A program made the position numbers and the translations under genes. Source: an uncultured Bacteroidales bacterium (GTDB taxonomy: Bacteria; Bacteroidota; Bacteroidia; Bacteroidales; ML635J-15). From it: 64,000 nucleotides of DNA. The notes beneath the pieces were generated by a model that did no database searches, was not told the origin of the DNA, and worked only from the letters and a program-made list of their open reading frames with translations. Numbering within the stretch: the first letter of the stretch is position 1; every line of letters begins with the position of its first letter. Location of the stretch: NCBI GenBank assembly GCA_937982115.1, contig CALJNE010000010.1, positions 1 to 64,000 of the forward strand, written 5' to 3'. Of the stretch, positions 44,743-54,194 are shown piece after piece.

Positions 44743-46155
44743 ATGCAAGATAATTCTTGTTTGCTGATAGTTCCGTATTTTATTTCCGGTAAAGGAAGTA
44801 TATTAAATTCCTTTTCCTATTCCATGCCTCCCGTTGGTCTTCTTTCAATTGCGGGATACTTACGTGAGAATGGGATAAAAACAAACATTCTGGATTTAAC
44901 GATACAATCAAAACTTAAACATTCGAACTTAGAATCTTTTTTAATAAAAAAGATAAAAGATTTTGGATTTCCTCAATGGGTTGGAATATCGGTTTGTACA
45001 CCTGTGGCATACAATGCATATAAAATTGCAGAAATAATAAAATCGAACTTTCCTGAAATAAATATCGTTTTAGGAGGTCCACACATAACTGTTCTACGAA
45101 GAAGAATTTTTGATGAATGTCAAAATGCCGATTTTTTAATTACCGGAGAAGGCGAATATGCACTTTGCGAACTAATTAAAAATAATGATTTAAGTCCGGA
45201 TAATTTAATTGAAAAAAATCCTGTTCCAAATATTATAAAAATTCCTGCTAGGGAAATTGAAATTTCAAAATTACCAATGCCTGCATACGATTTATTGGAA
45301 TTTGAGAAATATGTTCCACCTCCTGCTTCTCTTAACAGCAAACGTCCGGCAATTGGCATTATTACTTCCAGAGGATGCCCCTACAAATGTACATTTTGTG
45401 CAAGAATCACAGGACACAAGTTAAGATTTAAAACAATTGACCAAATAATTGATGAAATAAAATATTTAAAGGAAAAATTTAAAATAAAACAATTCCATTT
45501 TTATGACGACACAATAACATGCAACAAAAATTTCATTAAAACCTTATGCAACAGGTTCATTGATGAAAATTTAAATCTACATTGGAGTTGTTTTGCAAGA
45601 GTTGATACCGTTGACGAAGAAATCTTAGGCTTGATGAAAAAAGCCGGATGTTTTGTTATTATGTATGGAGCAGAAAGTCTCGATGAAAGGATTTTATTAG
45701 ATGTAAAAAAAGGTATAACTGTCGAACAAATTCAGAAAGCACTAATATTAACCAGAAAGTCCGGAATCGAATCCCGCATTTCTCTAATTATTGGAACGCC
45801 AACCGAAACAAGAGAAAGTTTAGAAAAAACCGGCAAAGAACTTTTAAAACTTGACACTGATTTTTTTCAGGTCTTTATTGCAGTTCCAATGCCAGGGTCT
45901 CAGTTTTACGTTGAAGCAAAAAACGAAGGAAGAGTTATTAACGAAAACTGGGCAGATTACAACCTAAGCAAAGTTCTTTATAAACATAAAATCTTTACTG
46001 AAAAAGAGTTATTTGCCATCCAAAGAAAACTGTATCTTAAATTTTACTTAAGACCAAAAATTATTTTTAACACTATTAGAAGTATTAATTCCTGGAACGC
46101 TATAAAGAATGCTTTGAGAGGGCTTAAGGGATTTGTAAAAATCGTTTCTTCATGA
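44743..46155 (+). CDS. B12-binding-domain radical SAM protein, trio member 1
   Basis: 470 residues. The ATG at 44743 is chosen over the ORF-track TTG, which adds nine poor residues. A B12-binding-type domain (about 20-150: SYSMPPVGLLSIAGYLRENG...VLGGPHITVLRR) precedes a radical SAM core with ITSRGCPYKCTFCARITG near 205 (CxxxCxxC). The C-terminal ~60 residues contain YLKFYLRPKIIFNTIRSINS, repeated in the next gene. No clear DxHxxG cobalamin motif is seen. It overlaps the next gene by 4 nt. Related BchE-like enzymes perform methylation, cyclisation or carbon-skeleton chemistry; here the substrate is unknown. Confidence 0.9.
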   Translation: MQDNSCLLIVPYFISGKGSILNSFSYSMPPVGLLSIAGYLRENGIKTNILDLTIQSKLKHSNLESFLIKKIKDFGFPQWVGISVCTPVAYNAYKIAEIIKSNFPEINIVLGGPHITVLRRRIFDECQNADFLITGEGEYALCELIKNNDLSPDNLIEKNPVPNIIKIPAREIEISKLPMPAYDLLEFEKYVPPPASLNSKRPAIGIITSRGCPYKCTFCARITGHKLRFKTIDQIIDEIKYLKEKFKIKQFHFYDDTITCNKNFIKTLCNRFIDENLNLHWSCFARVDTVDEEILGLMKKAGCFVIMYGAESLDERILLDVKKGITVEQIQKALILTRKSGIESRISLIIGTPTETRESLEKTGKELLKLDTDFFQVFIAVPMPGSQFYVEAKNEGRVINENWADYNLSKVLYKHKIFTEKELFAIQRKLYLKFYLRPKIIFNTIRSINSWNAIKNALRGLKGFVKIVSS

Positions 46156-47597
46156 ACTCTGATACTCTAAAATATGATATAATATTTATTATTCCAAGAT
46201 ATCAACCGACGCAAGGGTTTATTTGGAAGGCTATAGAATACAGATTTCACAGTCCGGGAGTGCTTTCTCTTGCAGGATTTATAAATTATCACGGCTACAA
46301 AACCGCCATATTTGATTGTAATCTTGAACAAATACCGGAAGAATATTTCGAATTAGAATTTGAAAAAAGATTTGGCAACATAGAGGCATTATTTTTCGGA
46401 TTTTCTTGTGCCACTCAAACAGTTAATTCTGCCTACCGAATATCTGAAAAAATAAAGAAAAAATTTCCGCATTCTAAAATTGTCTTTGGAGGAGCCCATC
46501 CAACTGCTCTGCCCGAAGACGTTTTAAAACACAGTCATATTGATTATGTTGTAGTTGGTGAAGGAGAAATTACTTTGTTAAAATTGTTGCAAAGTCCTAA
46601 TCCAACTGAAATTAATGGACTTGCATACAGAAAAGGCGATAATATTTTCATCAATCCACACGGAGAGAGAATAAAAAACTTAGATTCGCTCCCATTGCCC
46701 GATTACAGCATTATTCCCATTCATAAAAGCAAGCCCCTCATCGGGACATACAAAAAGCTTCCTGCAACAATAATGGTAACTGCGAGAGGTTGTCCGGGCA
46801 GATGTACTTTTTGCAGTAGAGTAACAGGAAACTATTTAAGCGTTATGTCTCCGGAAAGAATGCTTGAAGAAGTGAAGATTTTGCATAATAATTACGGGTT
46901 TAATCAAATTATTTTTTACGATGACACTTTTATTTCGGATAAAAATCGTATCGAAAAATTCTGTGATTTAATAATTGAAAATAAAATAAATATCAGTTGG
47001 ACGTGTTCTTCTCGGGTTGACAGAGTTTATCCCGAATTGCTAAAAAAAATGAAAAAAGCGGGATGTTATCAAATAATGTTCGGAATTGAAAGTTTCAATG
47101 AAGATGTACTTAAAAATATAAATAAAAAGACTAAAACTGAAGATATTTTTTATGCTATCAGAGAAACAAAAAAAGCTGGCATAGAAGCCAGAGCTGCCAT
47201 TATGTTGGGTAATCCAGGCGATACTGAGGAAATTTTAAATGAAAACATAAAATTATTGAAAAAACTAAATCCCGACATGATTCAAGTTACTATTACTACT
47301 GCCATACCGGGATCTCAAATGTTTAGAGATGCTCACATTAATGGAAAAATATTAACATACGATTGGGATAAATATGAAGGTAATTACCAGATTGTTGAGC
47401 ACGAAACTTTGGATTTTAAAACATTACAGAAATATTACAGAAAAACGTATTTAAAATTCTATTTAAGACCTTCATTTATCATAAAGTCAATTTTAAGAAT
47501 AAATTCATTAACGAAAATAAAAGTCCTGATTATTGGGTTTTTTTCTATTTTTCCGATTATTTTCAAAAATATTTTTTCGGTGAACAGCAAAAAGTGA
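46152..47597 (+). CDS. B12-binding-domain radical SAM protein, trio member 2
   Basis: 481 residues and clearly paralogous to its neighbours. The first ~150 residues hold the B12-type domain (HSPGVLSLAGFINYHG...KIVFGGAHPTALPEDVL). The cluster motif is VTARGCPGRCTFCSRVTG near 213. KKAGCYQIMFGIESFNEDVLKNINKKTK and TAIPGSQMFRDA are the same landmarks as in members 1 and 3. Coupling is by ATGA at the start and GTGA at the end, so the three are translated as a unit. Specificity cannot be read from sequence. Confidence 0.9.
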   Translation: MNSDTLKYDIIFIIPRYQPTQGFIWKAIEYRFHSPGVLSLAGFINYHGYKTAIFDCNLEQIPEEYFELEFEKRFGNIEALFFGFSCATQTVNSAYRISEKIKKKFPHSKIVFGGAHPTALPEDVLKHSHIDYVVVGEGEITLLKLLQSPNPTEINGLAYRKGDNIFINPHGERIKNLDSLPLPDYSIIPIHKSKPLIGTYKKLPATIMVTARGCPGRCTFCSRVTGNYLSVMSPERMLEEVKILHNNYGFNQIIFYDDTFISDKNRIEKFCDLIIENKINISWTCSSRVDRVYPELLKKMKKAGCYQIMFGIESFNEDVLKNINKKTKTEDIFYAIRETKKAGIEARAAIMLGNPGDTEEILNENIKLLKKLNPDMIQVTITTAIPGSQMFRDAHINGKILTYDWDKYEGNYQIVEHETLDFKTLQKYYRKTYLKFYLRPSFIIKSILRINSLTKIKVLIIGFFSIFPIIFKNIFSVNSKK

Positions 47598-49075
47598 AAG
47601 ATAGTATATCTTGCATATTATTTAGTCCCCATTTCGAATACGTAAAGGGTAGTATTTACAGAGAGGTGAGCAATTTGGACCCTCCTATCGGATTAATTTG
47701 TTTGTCGGCATACTTAAACGAAAGAAATTTAAAGACTCTTGTTTATGACCTTAATGTTGAAATAAAGTCAAATACAGAAATCAATAACTTTCTTTCGGAA
47801 TTAAAATTAAAATATGAACTTTCAAAAACAATTTTTGGGATATCATTTCTAACTCCTTATGCCTATGCGTCATATAAAATTGCCGAAGAACTTCGTAAAC
47901 TATTCCCGAATAATTTAATAACAGCAGGAGGAGCACACGCAACGTTTATGGCAGATGAAGTTCTTAACTCTAAGCTTGTTGACGTTGTTGTTCATGGAGA
48001 AGGTGAACTAACTATATTTGAAATTACTTCCGGAAAAAGTCTTAATGAAATTGATGGTATTAGTTACATAAAAGAAGGCCAAATTATTAAAAATCCGGAA
48101 AGAGAAAGAATCAAAGATCTTGATAGCCTACCCATACCTGAATACAGACAATTAAAAATGAATAAATACAAGCCTATTTTAGGCTCGTATCGCAAATTGC
48201 CAGCAGCAAACATCATTACAAGCAGAGGCTGTCCCGGACAATGCAATTTTTGTTGTAAAACTTTCGGTCAAAAGGTCAGCTACAAATCTGTTGATAAAAT
48301 CATTGAAGAAATAAAGTTTTTAAAATCAAACTATAAAATTAAACACATCAATATTTACGACGACACCTTCACTTTAAAAAAGCAAAGAGTAATAGATTTT
48401 TGTGAAAGGCTTATAGCTGAAACCCTCGATCTTGAATGGACATGCTTCGCAAGGATAGACACGATGGATGAAGAAATTCTAAAAAAAATGAAAAAGGCCG
48501 GATGTTATCAGATTATGTATGGTGTTGAAAATTTTAACCAAGAAATTCTTGACAATTTAGCAAAAGGGATAAAAGTAGAAAAAATTGAAGAGGTTATTTC
48601 AGCAACGAGAAAAGCCGGAATTGTGACGCGAGTTTCGGTTATGGTCGGAAATACAATAGATACCTGGGACACATATAAAAACAACATTAAAGCATTAAAG
48701 AAATTAAAACCCGACATTATTGTATCAAGTATTTTCACTCCTATACCGGGAAGCAAATTGTATGAATGGGCAAAACAAAATAATCGCCTGCTAACAACCG
48801 ACTGGAACAAATTCGCAGGTAACAATTCAGTCATGAAATTAGACTTTCTCAGCCAGGAAGATGTAATTAAACAATACCGCAAAATTTATTCTGATTATTA
48901 TTACAATTTACCATACTTCATAAGAAGAATTAAACGCATAAATAACTTTACAGAATTTACACACACGGTTAAAGCTTTCTTTTATGTTTTAAAGTTTATT
49001 CTTGTTAGTGCGTTTTATCCCTTGTATGTAAAAATAAAACTTAATAAATCTGAGAAGAAGATCAAAAAATCTTGA
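47594..49075 (+). CDS. B12-binding-domain radical SAM protein, trio member 3
   Basis: 493 residues starting at GTG inside the previous stop. The B12-type domain has LDPPIGLICLSAYLNERN and TAGGAHATFMADEVL; the cluster loop is ITSRGCPGQCNFCCKTFG near 215, with an extra Cys. KKAGCYQIMYGVENFNQEILDNL and FTPIPGSKLYEWAK follow. The C-terminal ~40 residues are basic and helical. The last 87 nt overlap the convergent gene that ends at 48989, so both proteins' C-terminal tails are encoded on opposite strands of the same DNA. Confidence 0.9.
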   Translation: MKDSISCILFSPHFEYVKGSIYREVSNLDPPIGLICLSAYLNERNLKTLVYDLNVEIKSNTEINNFLSELKLKYELSKTIFGISFLTPYAYASYKIAEELRKLFPNNLITAGGAHATFMADEVLNSKLVDVVVHGEGELTIFEITSGKSLNEIDGISYIKEGQIIKNPERERIKDLDSLPIPEYRQLKMNKYKPILGSYRKLPAANIITSRGCPGQCNFCCKTFGQKVSYKSVDKIIEEIKFLKSNYKIKHINIYDDTFTLKKQRVIDFCERLIAETLDLEWTCFARIDTMDEEILKKMKKAGCYQIMYGVENFNQEILDNLAKGIKVEKIEEVISATRKAGIVTRVSVMVGNTIDTWDTYKNNIKALKKLKPDIIVSSIFTPIPGSKLYEWAKQNNRLLTTDWNKFAGNNSVMKLDFLSQEDVIKQYRKIYSDYYYNLPYFIRRIKRINNFTEFTHTVKAFFYVLKFILVSAFYPLYVKIKLNKSEKKIKKS

Positions 49076-50353
49076 AGGTTTTGAATAATAAATAAAAAAA
49101 GATATTCTTTTTATGAATGTTGTAAAAAATTTACTTGTTTTTTTTGAAAAATAATATGGCAATCCGTTTTCTTGTCTCATATATTTATACCATACATCAA
49201 CAGAAAGTTTATCTTCTTTAACAGCCAAATGAAAAACCGGAGTGGAGGGTAAGGCAATCATATTATAAAACTGTGCATAATCGGAATTCAGTTTCAATGC
49301 GAAACGAAGAGTTTTGAACATTTCTTTGGGTTTTTCATCAATATTTCCGTATATATAAGAACAAAGAACTCTTATTTTATTATTTCTTAATTCGCGAATT
49401 GCCTTTAAATATAAATCATTGGGTATATATTTATTAATACTTTTTCTAACATCTTCATCTCCGGCTTCCACACCAATAATAACATAATCAAGTCCGGATT
49501 TTTTCATAATTTGAATAAGTTCTTTATCTAGAAGTTCGGCACGAGTCATGCACGTCCATTTAAACTTAAAATCTTCTTCCAAAAACCAATTACACAAATA
49601 AATAACACGTTCTCGATTATATGTGAAAGAATCATCAACAAAAGTCAACCACTCTAAATTATAGTTTTCAACCAGATATTTTATTTGTCTTTTGACACTT
49701 TCTATTGGATATTCTTTATATCTGTTTTTACCAGGATCTTTGCAAAATTTACAATTATAAGCACAACCTCGTGAGGTAATAACGGTAAACCAACTTCTAC
49801 CGTAAGAAATGTTCTGATATTTTGCAATATCATATAACTCATAATTAGGGTGAATATCAAAATCAGAAATATCAAAAAATGCCGGACTGTCGATTCTTCC
49901 GGTTGATTTTATTACAATACCTGAAATATCTTCAAATCTATTATCTCCATTTTTGAGACGTTCTATAAATTCTGGAAAACTTTTCTCGCTGTATCCAAGA
50001 AAACCATAATCAATATCCATTTCAAAAATCACATTAGGATCATTGGTAACATGTGGTCCGCCTGCTACTATAACTTGATCAGGATATCTAGCTTTTATTG
50101 TTTTTGTGATTTTATAAAAAAAAGGTAAGGATATTGACATTATTGAGTAAGCAACAACCATTGGTTTAAATTCATCAATTTCTTGCAATAAATCTACTAT
50201 ATTGGTATTTATGTCCGCATCAAATAATCTCGAACTTATATTCTTACGCTTCAATAATTCCGAAAGATATCCTACTCCCAAAAATGGATAAATTGAAAAC
50301 TGGACTAAACCTGTTTTAGAAGATGTAACAAATAAAACATCTATAGATTTCAT
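48989..50353 (-). CDS. B12-binding-domain radical SAM protein, minus-strand pair member 2
   Basis: 454 residues from the ATG at 50353, 4 nt after the upstream gene's stop; a GTG at 50374 is possible. N-terminal B12-type domain (FSIYPFLGVGYLSELLKRKN...VIVAGGPHVTNDPNVIF), cluster motif ITSRGCAYNCKFCKDPGK near 192, then FVDDSFTYNRERVIYLCNW and MKKSGLDYVIIGVEAGDEDVRKSI. It differs from the plus-strand trio in the substrate loop after the cluster. It shares a transcript with the gene before it. Function unknown. Confidence 0.88.
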   Translation of the reverse strand: MKSIDVLFVTSSKTGLVQFSIYPFLGVGYLSELLKRKNISSRLFDADINTNIVDLLQEIDEFKPMVVAYSIMSISLPFFYKITKTIKARYPDQVIVAGGPHVTNDPNVIFEMDIDYGFLGYSEKSFPEFIERLKNGDNRFEDISGIVIKSTGRIDSPAFFDISDFDIHPNYELYDIAKYQNISYGRSWFTVITSRGCAYNCKFCKDPGKNRYKEYPIESVKRQIKYLVENYNLEWLTFVDDSFTYNRERVIYLCNWFLEEDFKFKWTCMTRAELLDKELIQIMKKSGLDYVIIGVEAGDEDVRKSINKYIPNDLYLKAIRELRNNKIRVLCSYIYGNIDEKPKEMFKTLRFALKLNSDYAQFYNMIALPSTPVFHLAVKEDKLSVDVWYKYMRQENGLPYYFSKKTSKFFTTFIKRISFFIYYSKPSRFFDLLLRFIKFYFYIQGIKRTNKNKL

Positions 50354-50357
50354 ATTT

Positions 50358-51881
50358 TCATTTGAAAAACTCACGAAAAACCTTTAAAATTTCTTTAATT
50401 CTGACACCATCTCTTTTAAAAACACTTAAAAACATTATAACAAACTTAATAAAAATATCTATTCCGAGAATAATAATTGCAGGTATCTTTTTTACTTTTG
50501 AAAAAAAACTGTCTCCGGTACTTAAAATTAAATCTCCCCAAGCTTTTTGAGAAAAAATTTTCTTTATTTGTCTGAATCTGAAATAATATTTAAAGTAGGA
50601 AAAAAGAATATCATTTCGTATTTGATATTCTGATGTGTTTTCAGGAAGTAGAGGAAAATTCGGTTTTTTATAAAATGGCCTTACCAATACTTCCTGAGAA
50701 TTAAAATTCGAATAATATTTCTTTACTGTGATTTTATCTTTATTTTGGTTATATAAAACTGTCCCGGGATAAGGTACAACATTATTAAATTTCACTAAAT
50801 CCAGGTCGTGCTTTATCGAAAACTCAACACAATTTATTCTAATCTCTCTTGATTCGTCAGGAAAACAAAATATAAAATTAGCCATTACCTTGAATCCTAT
50901 TTCCTTCAATTTACGGATTGCAAGAGATATTTCATCTGGCATTTCTGTTTTGCCGATATTTTTTAATATTTCCGGTGATACTGTCTCTATTCCCAAGAAT
51001 ACTGTGTTAAAGCCTGTATTAAACATTAACTTTAGAACATCTTCATTCATATCTCTAACACGTGCCTGAAAGGAATAAGTAACATCTTTTAATATTTTTG
51101 ACTTACCAATAGCTTCACATAATTCAATTATTCTTTTTTTATTTGCTAATAAATTATCATCAAAAAACGCAATATGTTTTTGTTTTAGATCTTTGACTAA
51201 AAATTCTAATTCTTTTACAGTATTCTCTGTATTTTTATAACGATACCTGCGTTTGCCGACAAAATTCACACAGCAAAATGTACAATTATATGGACAACCC
51301 CTCGAACTTATAATATGAGAAAAATTATACTGTGAAAATGGAATAAAAATATCATAAGGAAATTCAGGTAAAAGATTTATATCATTTACAACCTCATCTG
51401 CCGGATTTATTACAACTTGAAAATCTTTTCGATAGGCAATTCCCGGAATATCCTCAATATGATTACCTGATTTTAATTTATTATAAATATTTACTATCTG
51501 TAATTCGCCTTCTCCGATAAAAACATAATCACATGCTTCTATCTCATTCAAAACTTCTTCCGCTACAGCAGTTGGATGTATTCCACCGAGTATAATAATA
51601 CAATCCGGATAAAGTTTTTTTAATTTATAAGAAAGTTTAACAGCTTCTGAGTAAGCCTCTGTGAGAGTAGAAATACAAAATATATATGGTTTTGAATGAT
51701 TATTAACTATTTCAGAAATCTTTGGTAAAACATTTTTATAAATTTGTTGATCAACAAAAGATGCATTAATATCATTTTCTCGCAATACGGAAATTAAACT
51801 TCCAATGCCATAAGGAATACTTATTGGAAATAAAGGTTTAAAAAGCCCTGTCGAATTTGTAGATGTATTTATAAAAATCAT
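50358..51881 (-). CDS. B12-binding-domain radical SAM protein, minus-strand pair member 1
   Basis: 507 residues. N-terminal B12-type domain (LFPISIPYGIGSLISVLREN...IILGGIHPTAVAEEVL), then the cluster loop IISSRGCPYNCTFCCVNFVG near 193. AFFDDNLLANKKRIIELCEAI and FNTVFLGIETVSPEILKNIG match the radical SAM barrel strands. The C-terminal 130 residues are basic with a hydrophobic stretch (IPAIIILGIDIFIKFVIMFL) that could touch the membrane. Transcription probably starts from a TAAATTTG box inside the palindrome at 51913-51943. Confidence 0.88.
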   Translation of the reverse strand: MIFINTSTNSTGLFKPLFPISIPYGIGSLISVLRENDINASFVDQQIYKNVLPKISEIVNNHSKPYIFCISTLTEAYSEAVKLSYKLKKLYPDCIIILGGIHPTAVAEEVLNEIEACDYVFIGEGELQIVNIYNKLKSGNHIEDIPGIAYRKDFQVVINPADEVVNDINLLPEFPYDIFIPFSQYNFSHIISSRGCPYNCTFCCVNFVGKRRYRYKNTENTVKELEFLVKDLKQKHIAFFDDNLLANKKRIIELCEAIGKSKILKDVTYSFQARVRDMNEDVLKLMFNTGFNTVFLGIETVSPEILKNIGKTEMPDEISLAIRKLKEIGFKVMANFIFCFPDESREIRINCVEFSIKHDLDLVKFNNVVPYPGTVLYNQNKDKITVKKYYSNFNSQEVLVRPFYKKPNFPLLPENTSEYQIRNDILFSYFKYYFRFRQIKKIFSQKAWGDLILSTGDSFFSKVKKIPAIIILGIDIFIKFVIMFLSVFKRDGVRIKEILKVFREFFK

Positions 51882-51912
51882 TTATGATAAATAAAAGCAA
51901 TTCTATTATTAG

Positions 51913-51943
51913 TTTTATGCAAATTTACTAATTTTGCATAAAA
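51913..51943. promoter_or_regulatory. Symmetric divergent promoter: 11-bp inverted repeat containing two opposed -7 boxes
   Basis: TTTTATGCAAA (51913-51923) and TTTGCATAAAA (51933-51943) form a perfect 11-bp inverted repeat with a 9-bp centre. The plus strand carries TAATTTTG (51929-51936) toward the GT-C-like gene; the minus strand carries TAAATTTG (complement of 51920-51927) toward the radical SAM gene. Both fit TAnnTTTG. The symmetry could make it a dimer operator, a bidirectional promoter, or both. Confidence 0.6.
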
Positions 51944-51953
51944 CAAAACTATT

Positions 51954-54116
51954 TTGAAAAACAAGATAATTATAATATCATCAATAGCTACTTTCATTAT
52001 TTTTTTGTCTGTTGCTTTATTTTATATTTTTAATGCAAATTTCTATGGCAGTATTAAAATCATTTCTGAGAAGGAATTATATATCGAAGCTAAAAGTCCT
52101 CTAAACAAAAACCTTAACTTTAACCATGTTTTAATTGACAATAAACATCATTATTACTATAACTATCCTCGGTTTTACAAAGAATTTAGGATTATTGTTA
52201 AAAACTCAGAATCTAATTTGAAAGTCGAAATTTATAAAAACAACAAAATTTTAGTTTATGATGATTCTATTTACGGGGGAAGATTAAAAATTAATACTGA
52301 TAATTATTTTAAAAGATTAGTGAATCTTTGTGACTTTATATTTTTCAGGAAAAATTTTTGGATTTACATACTTTTAACAAGTTCAATATATGTTATATAT
52401 TATATCATAATAGAACGTAATAAGATATTTAATCAAATATTGATTCTCTTCAGTGTATTCAAAAATTCAATTTTTTATCAGATATTATTTTCATTATTAA
52501 TAACTTCAATAACAAGTTATATTTATTTTTCTAATCCGGCAAACATCCCCGACAACAATGTTTACCTTAGTTTGGGTCCTGATCAATTTGATTATCACAC
52601 CATAGCAGTAAACCATTCTAAAGGGGCTGATTTTGGAATTAACGGTCCTGTATTTTCTGATACAGATTATAAAATAATTACAGAAAATCGGGATTTCAAC
52701 ATCACTAATTTTTACGGGGTAAAAGCATTAAACAGATTTCCCGGTTATCAGTACATTATATCCATTATTTACAGAATTTTCAAGCCTGAACCAATCGTTG
52801 CAAAAATTTTCAATATCATAATTGTTTTAATTATATGCATTATTTTACCACTATTATTAAAAAAATCAATTAACATTACTGCATACTTTGCCGGACTTTT
52901 TGCAATACCTTTTGTTTTTCACCAACTAATTTTTTATGCTCAATTAGTTTTGCCCGATATCTTGACTGTTTTCGTAAACTTATTGATTATTTACTTTTGG
53001 ATATATCTAAAAAAAACTTTCAAAAACAAATATTTTTACACTTTGGCAATTTTAATAGGCATTAGTTTTCTGGTAAAAACAAGTATTACACTTCTTATTC
53101 CAATAATAATAATTGATTTGTTTCAGCAATTAAAAAAGAATGGGTTTTCGGTTCGTTATATTTTTAAATCCTTAACATTATTTATTTTGTTGTTTTTAAT
53201 ATGTTGGCTACCATATAATATTTATAGTGTTAAAGAATTTTATAAATCGGCTGACATCTCTAAATCCATAATTGATGATATTCGAAACTTACCCGAAGCA
53301 GAATTTATCTCTAAATACAACCATAAAAAGATATTTCAGACAGAATATTTTGTTCTGGATAATTTAACTCCCAAAGACATTCGCGAATTTAAAAACGAAA
53401 TACTGCCAGAAATAGAAAGAACTGGTTATTTACCTTTCTATCTTTTCAATAAAGAAAAACACTCTTCAAACATCGTTAAACTATCATATTTAAAAATTAT
53501 TTCATTAAATAAGAAGCCATATTTCATGATTTCATTAATATCAAACTATGGAGCTCTTGAATGCCATAATGAATATGTAAAAGATGGAAAAATAACAAAT
53601 GAGTGGATTTTGAATAAAAACAGTTTTTACAACAACGACAATTATACCGATAAATCTCAATTTATCCGTATTGCTAATTTTTACATCAACAAGCCAACTG
53701 AATTGTTTAGAATTGCTCATTCAAAATTGGTAGATTTTGTTTCTTATTCTAATATGTTCATTGTATTTACATTAATCGCCCTATTTTTCTTTTTAACAAA
53801 AGCTCTTGAATCAAAAAGCCGAACAGCTTTATCAATAATTGTTATAAGTTCTATTGTTGCAATCAATATTTTGACGTCAATTATTCCTTATGCTTTCACA
53901 GCCATAATTATTGTTATGTTATTCTCGAAAGATGAACATATTATTCCTTTAAAGCCTGTATTATTTTTAGCATTAAATGGAATTGTTTTTACATTGATAG
54001 CTTTTAGTTCCCCAAGATACTCAATTTATTATTTATTTCCTATTTATACCATGGTTTATTACATTCTTATACAGGTATTTCTAAAATTTCTTTATAAGCG
54101 ATTGTTAATTTATTAA
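51954..54116 (+). CDS. GT-C-like polytopic membrane glycosyltransferase
   Basis: 720 residues, starting at TTG 51954 because no ATG exists near the conserved N-terminus; a TAATTTTG box 17 nt upstream supports this start. Membrane helix 1 (about 5-25) is followed by a beta-rich loop and then about ten helices. YLSLGPDQFDYHTIAVNHSKG near 205 holds acidic residues where GT-C enzymes (PMT/ArnT-like) have their catalytic Asp/Glu. FGVKALNRFPGYQYIISIIYRIF follows, a common pattern in this class. GT-C proteins use polyprenyl-phosphate sugars on the periplasmic side. It ends before a hairpin terminator. Confidence 0.78.
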   Translation: MKNKIIIISSIATFIIFLSVALFYIFNANFYGSIKIISEKELYIEAKSPLNKNLNFNHVLIDNKHHYYYNYPRFYKEFRIIVKNSESNLKVEIYKNNKILVYDDSIYGGRLKINTDNYFKRLVNLCDFIFFRKNFWIYILLTSSIYVIYYIIIERNKIFNQILILFSVFKNSIFYQILFSLLITSITSYIYFSNPANIPDNNVYLSLGPDQFDYHTIAVNHSKGADFGINGPVFSDTDYKIITENRDFNITNFYGVKALNRFPGYQYIISIIYRIFKPEPIVAKIFNIIIVLIICIILPLLLKKSINITAYFAGLFAIPFVFHQLIFYAQLVLPDILTVFVNLLIIYFWIYLKKTFKNKYFYTLAILIGISFLVKTSITLLIPIIIIDLFQQLKKNGFSVRYIFKSLTLFILLFLICWLPYNIYSVKEFYKSADISKSIIDDIRNLPEAEFISKYNHKKIFQTEYFVLDNLTPKDIREFKNEILPEIERTGYLPFYLFNKEKHSSNIVKLSYLKIISLNKKPYFMISLISNYGALECHNEYVKDGKITNEWILNKNSFYNNDNYTDKSQFIRIANFYINKPTELFRIAHSKLVDFVSYSNMFIVFTLIALFFFLTKALESKSRTALSIIVISSIVAINILTSIIPYAFTAIIIVMLFSKDEHIIPLKPVLFLALNGIVFTLIAFSSPRYSIYYLFPIYTMVYYILIQVFLKFLYKRLLIY

Positions 54117-54153
54117 AATAAAATATGAATTTTTGAAATTTTGTTTATAATAT

Positions 54154-54180
54154 TGCTATCGTTAGTTTCGATAGCATTTT
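54154..54180 (+). terminator. Hairpin terminator between the GT-C-like and DegT genes
   Basis: TGCTATCG (54154-54161) pairs with CGATAGCA (54169-54176) around TTAGTTT and is followed by four Ts. The T-run is short, so it may be an attenuating terminator or partial stop. It lies 38 nt after the GT-C stop and ends 15 nt before the DegT start. Confidence 0.6.
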
Positions 54181-54194
54181 AAAATTTCGTCAAT

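Noticed and set aside
48508-48882. Minus-strand 124-codon ORF
   Set aside because: Antisense shadow of trio member 3, a well-supported radical SAM gene; no start signal or domain.
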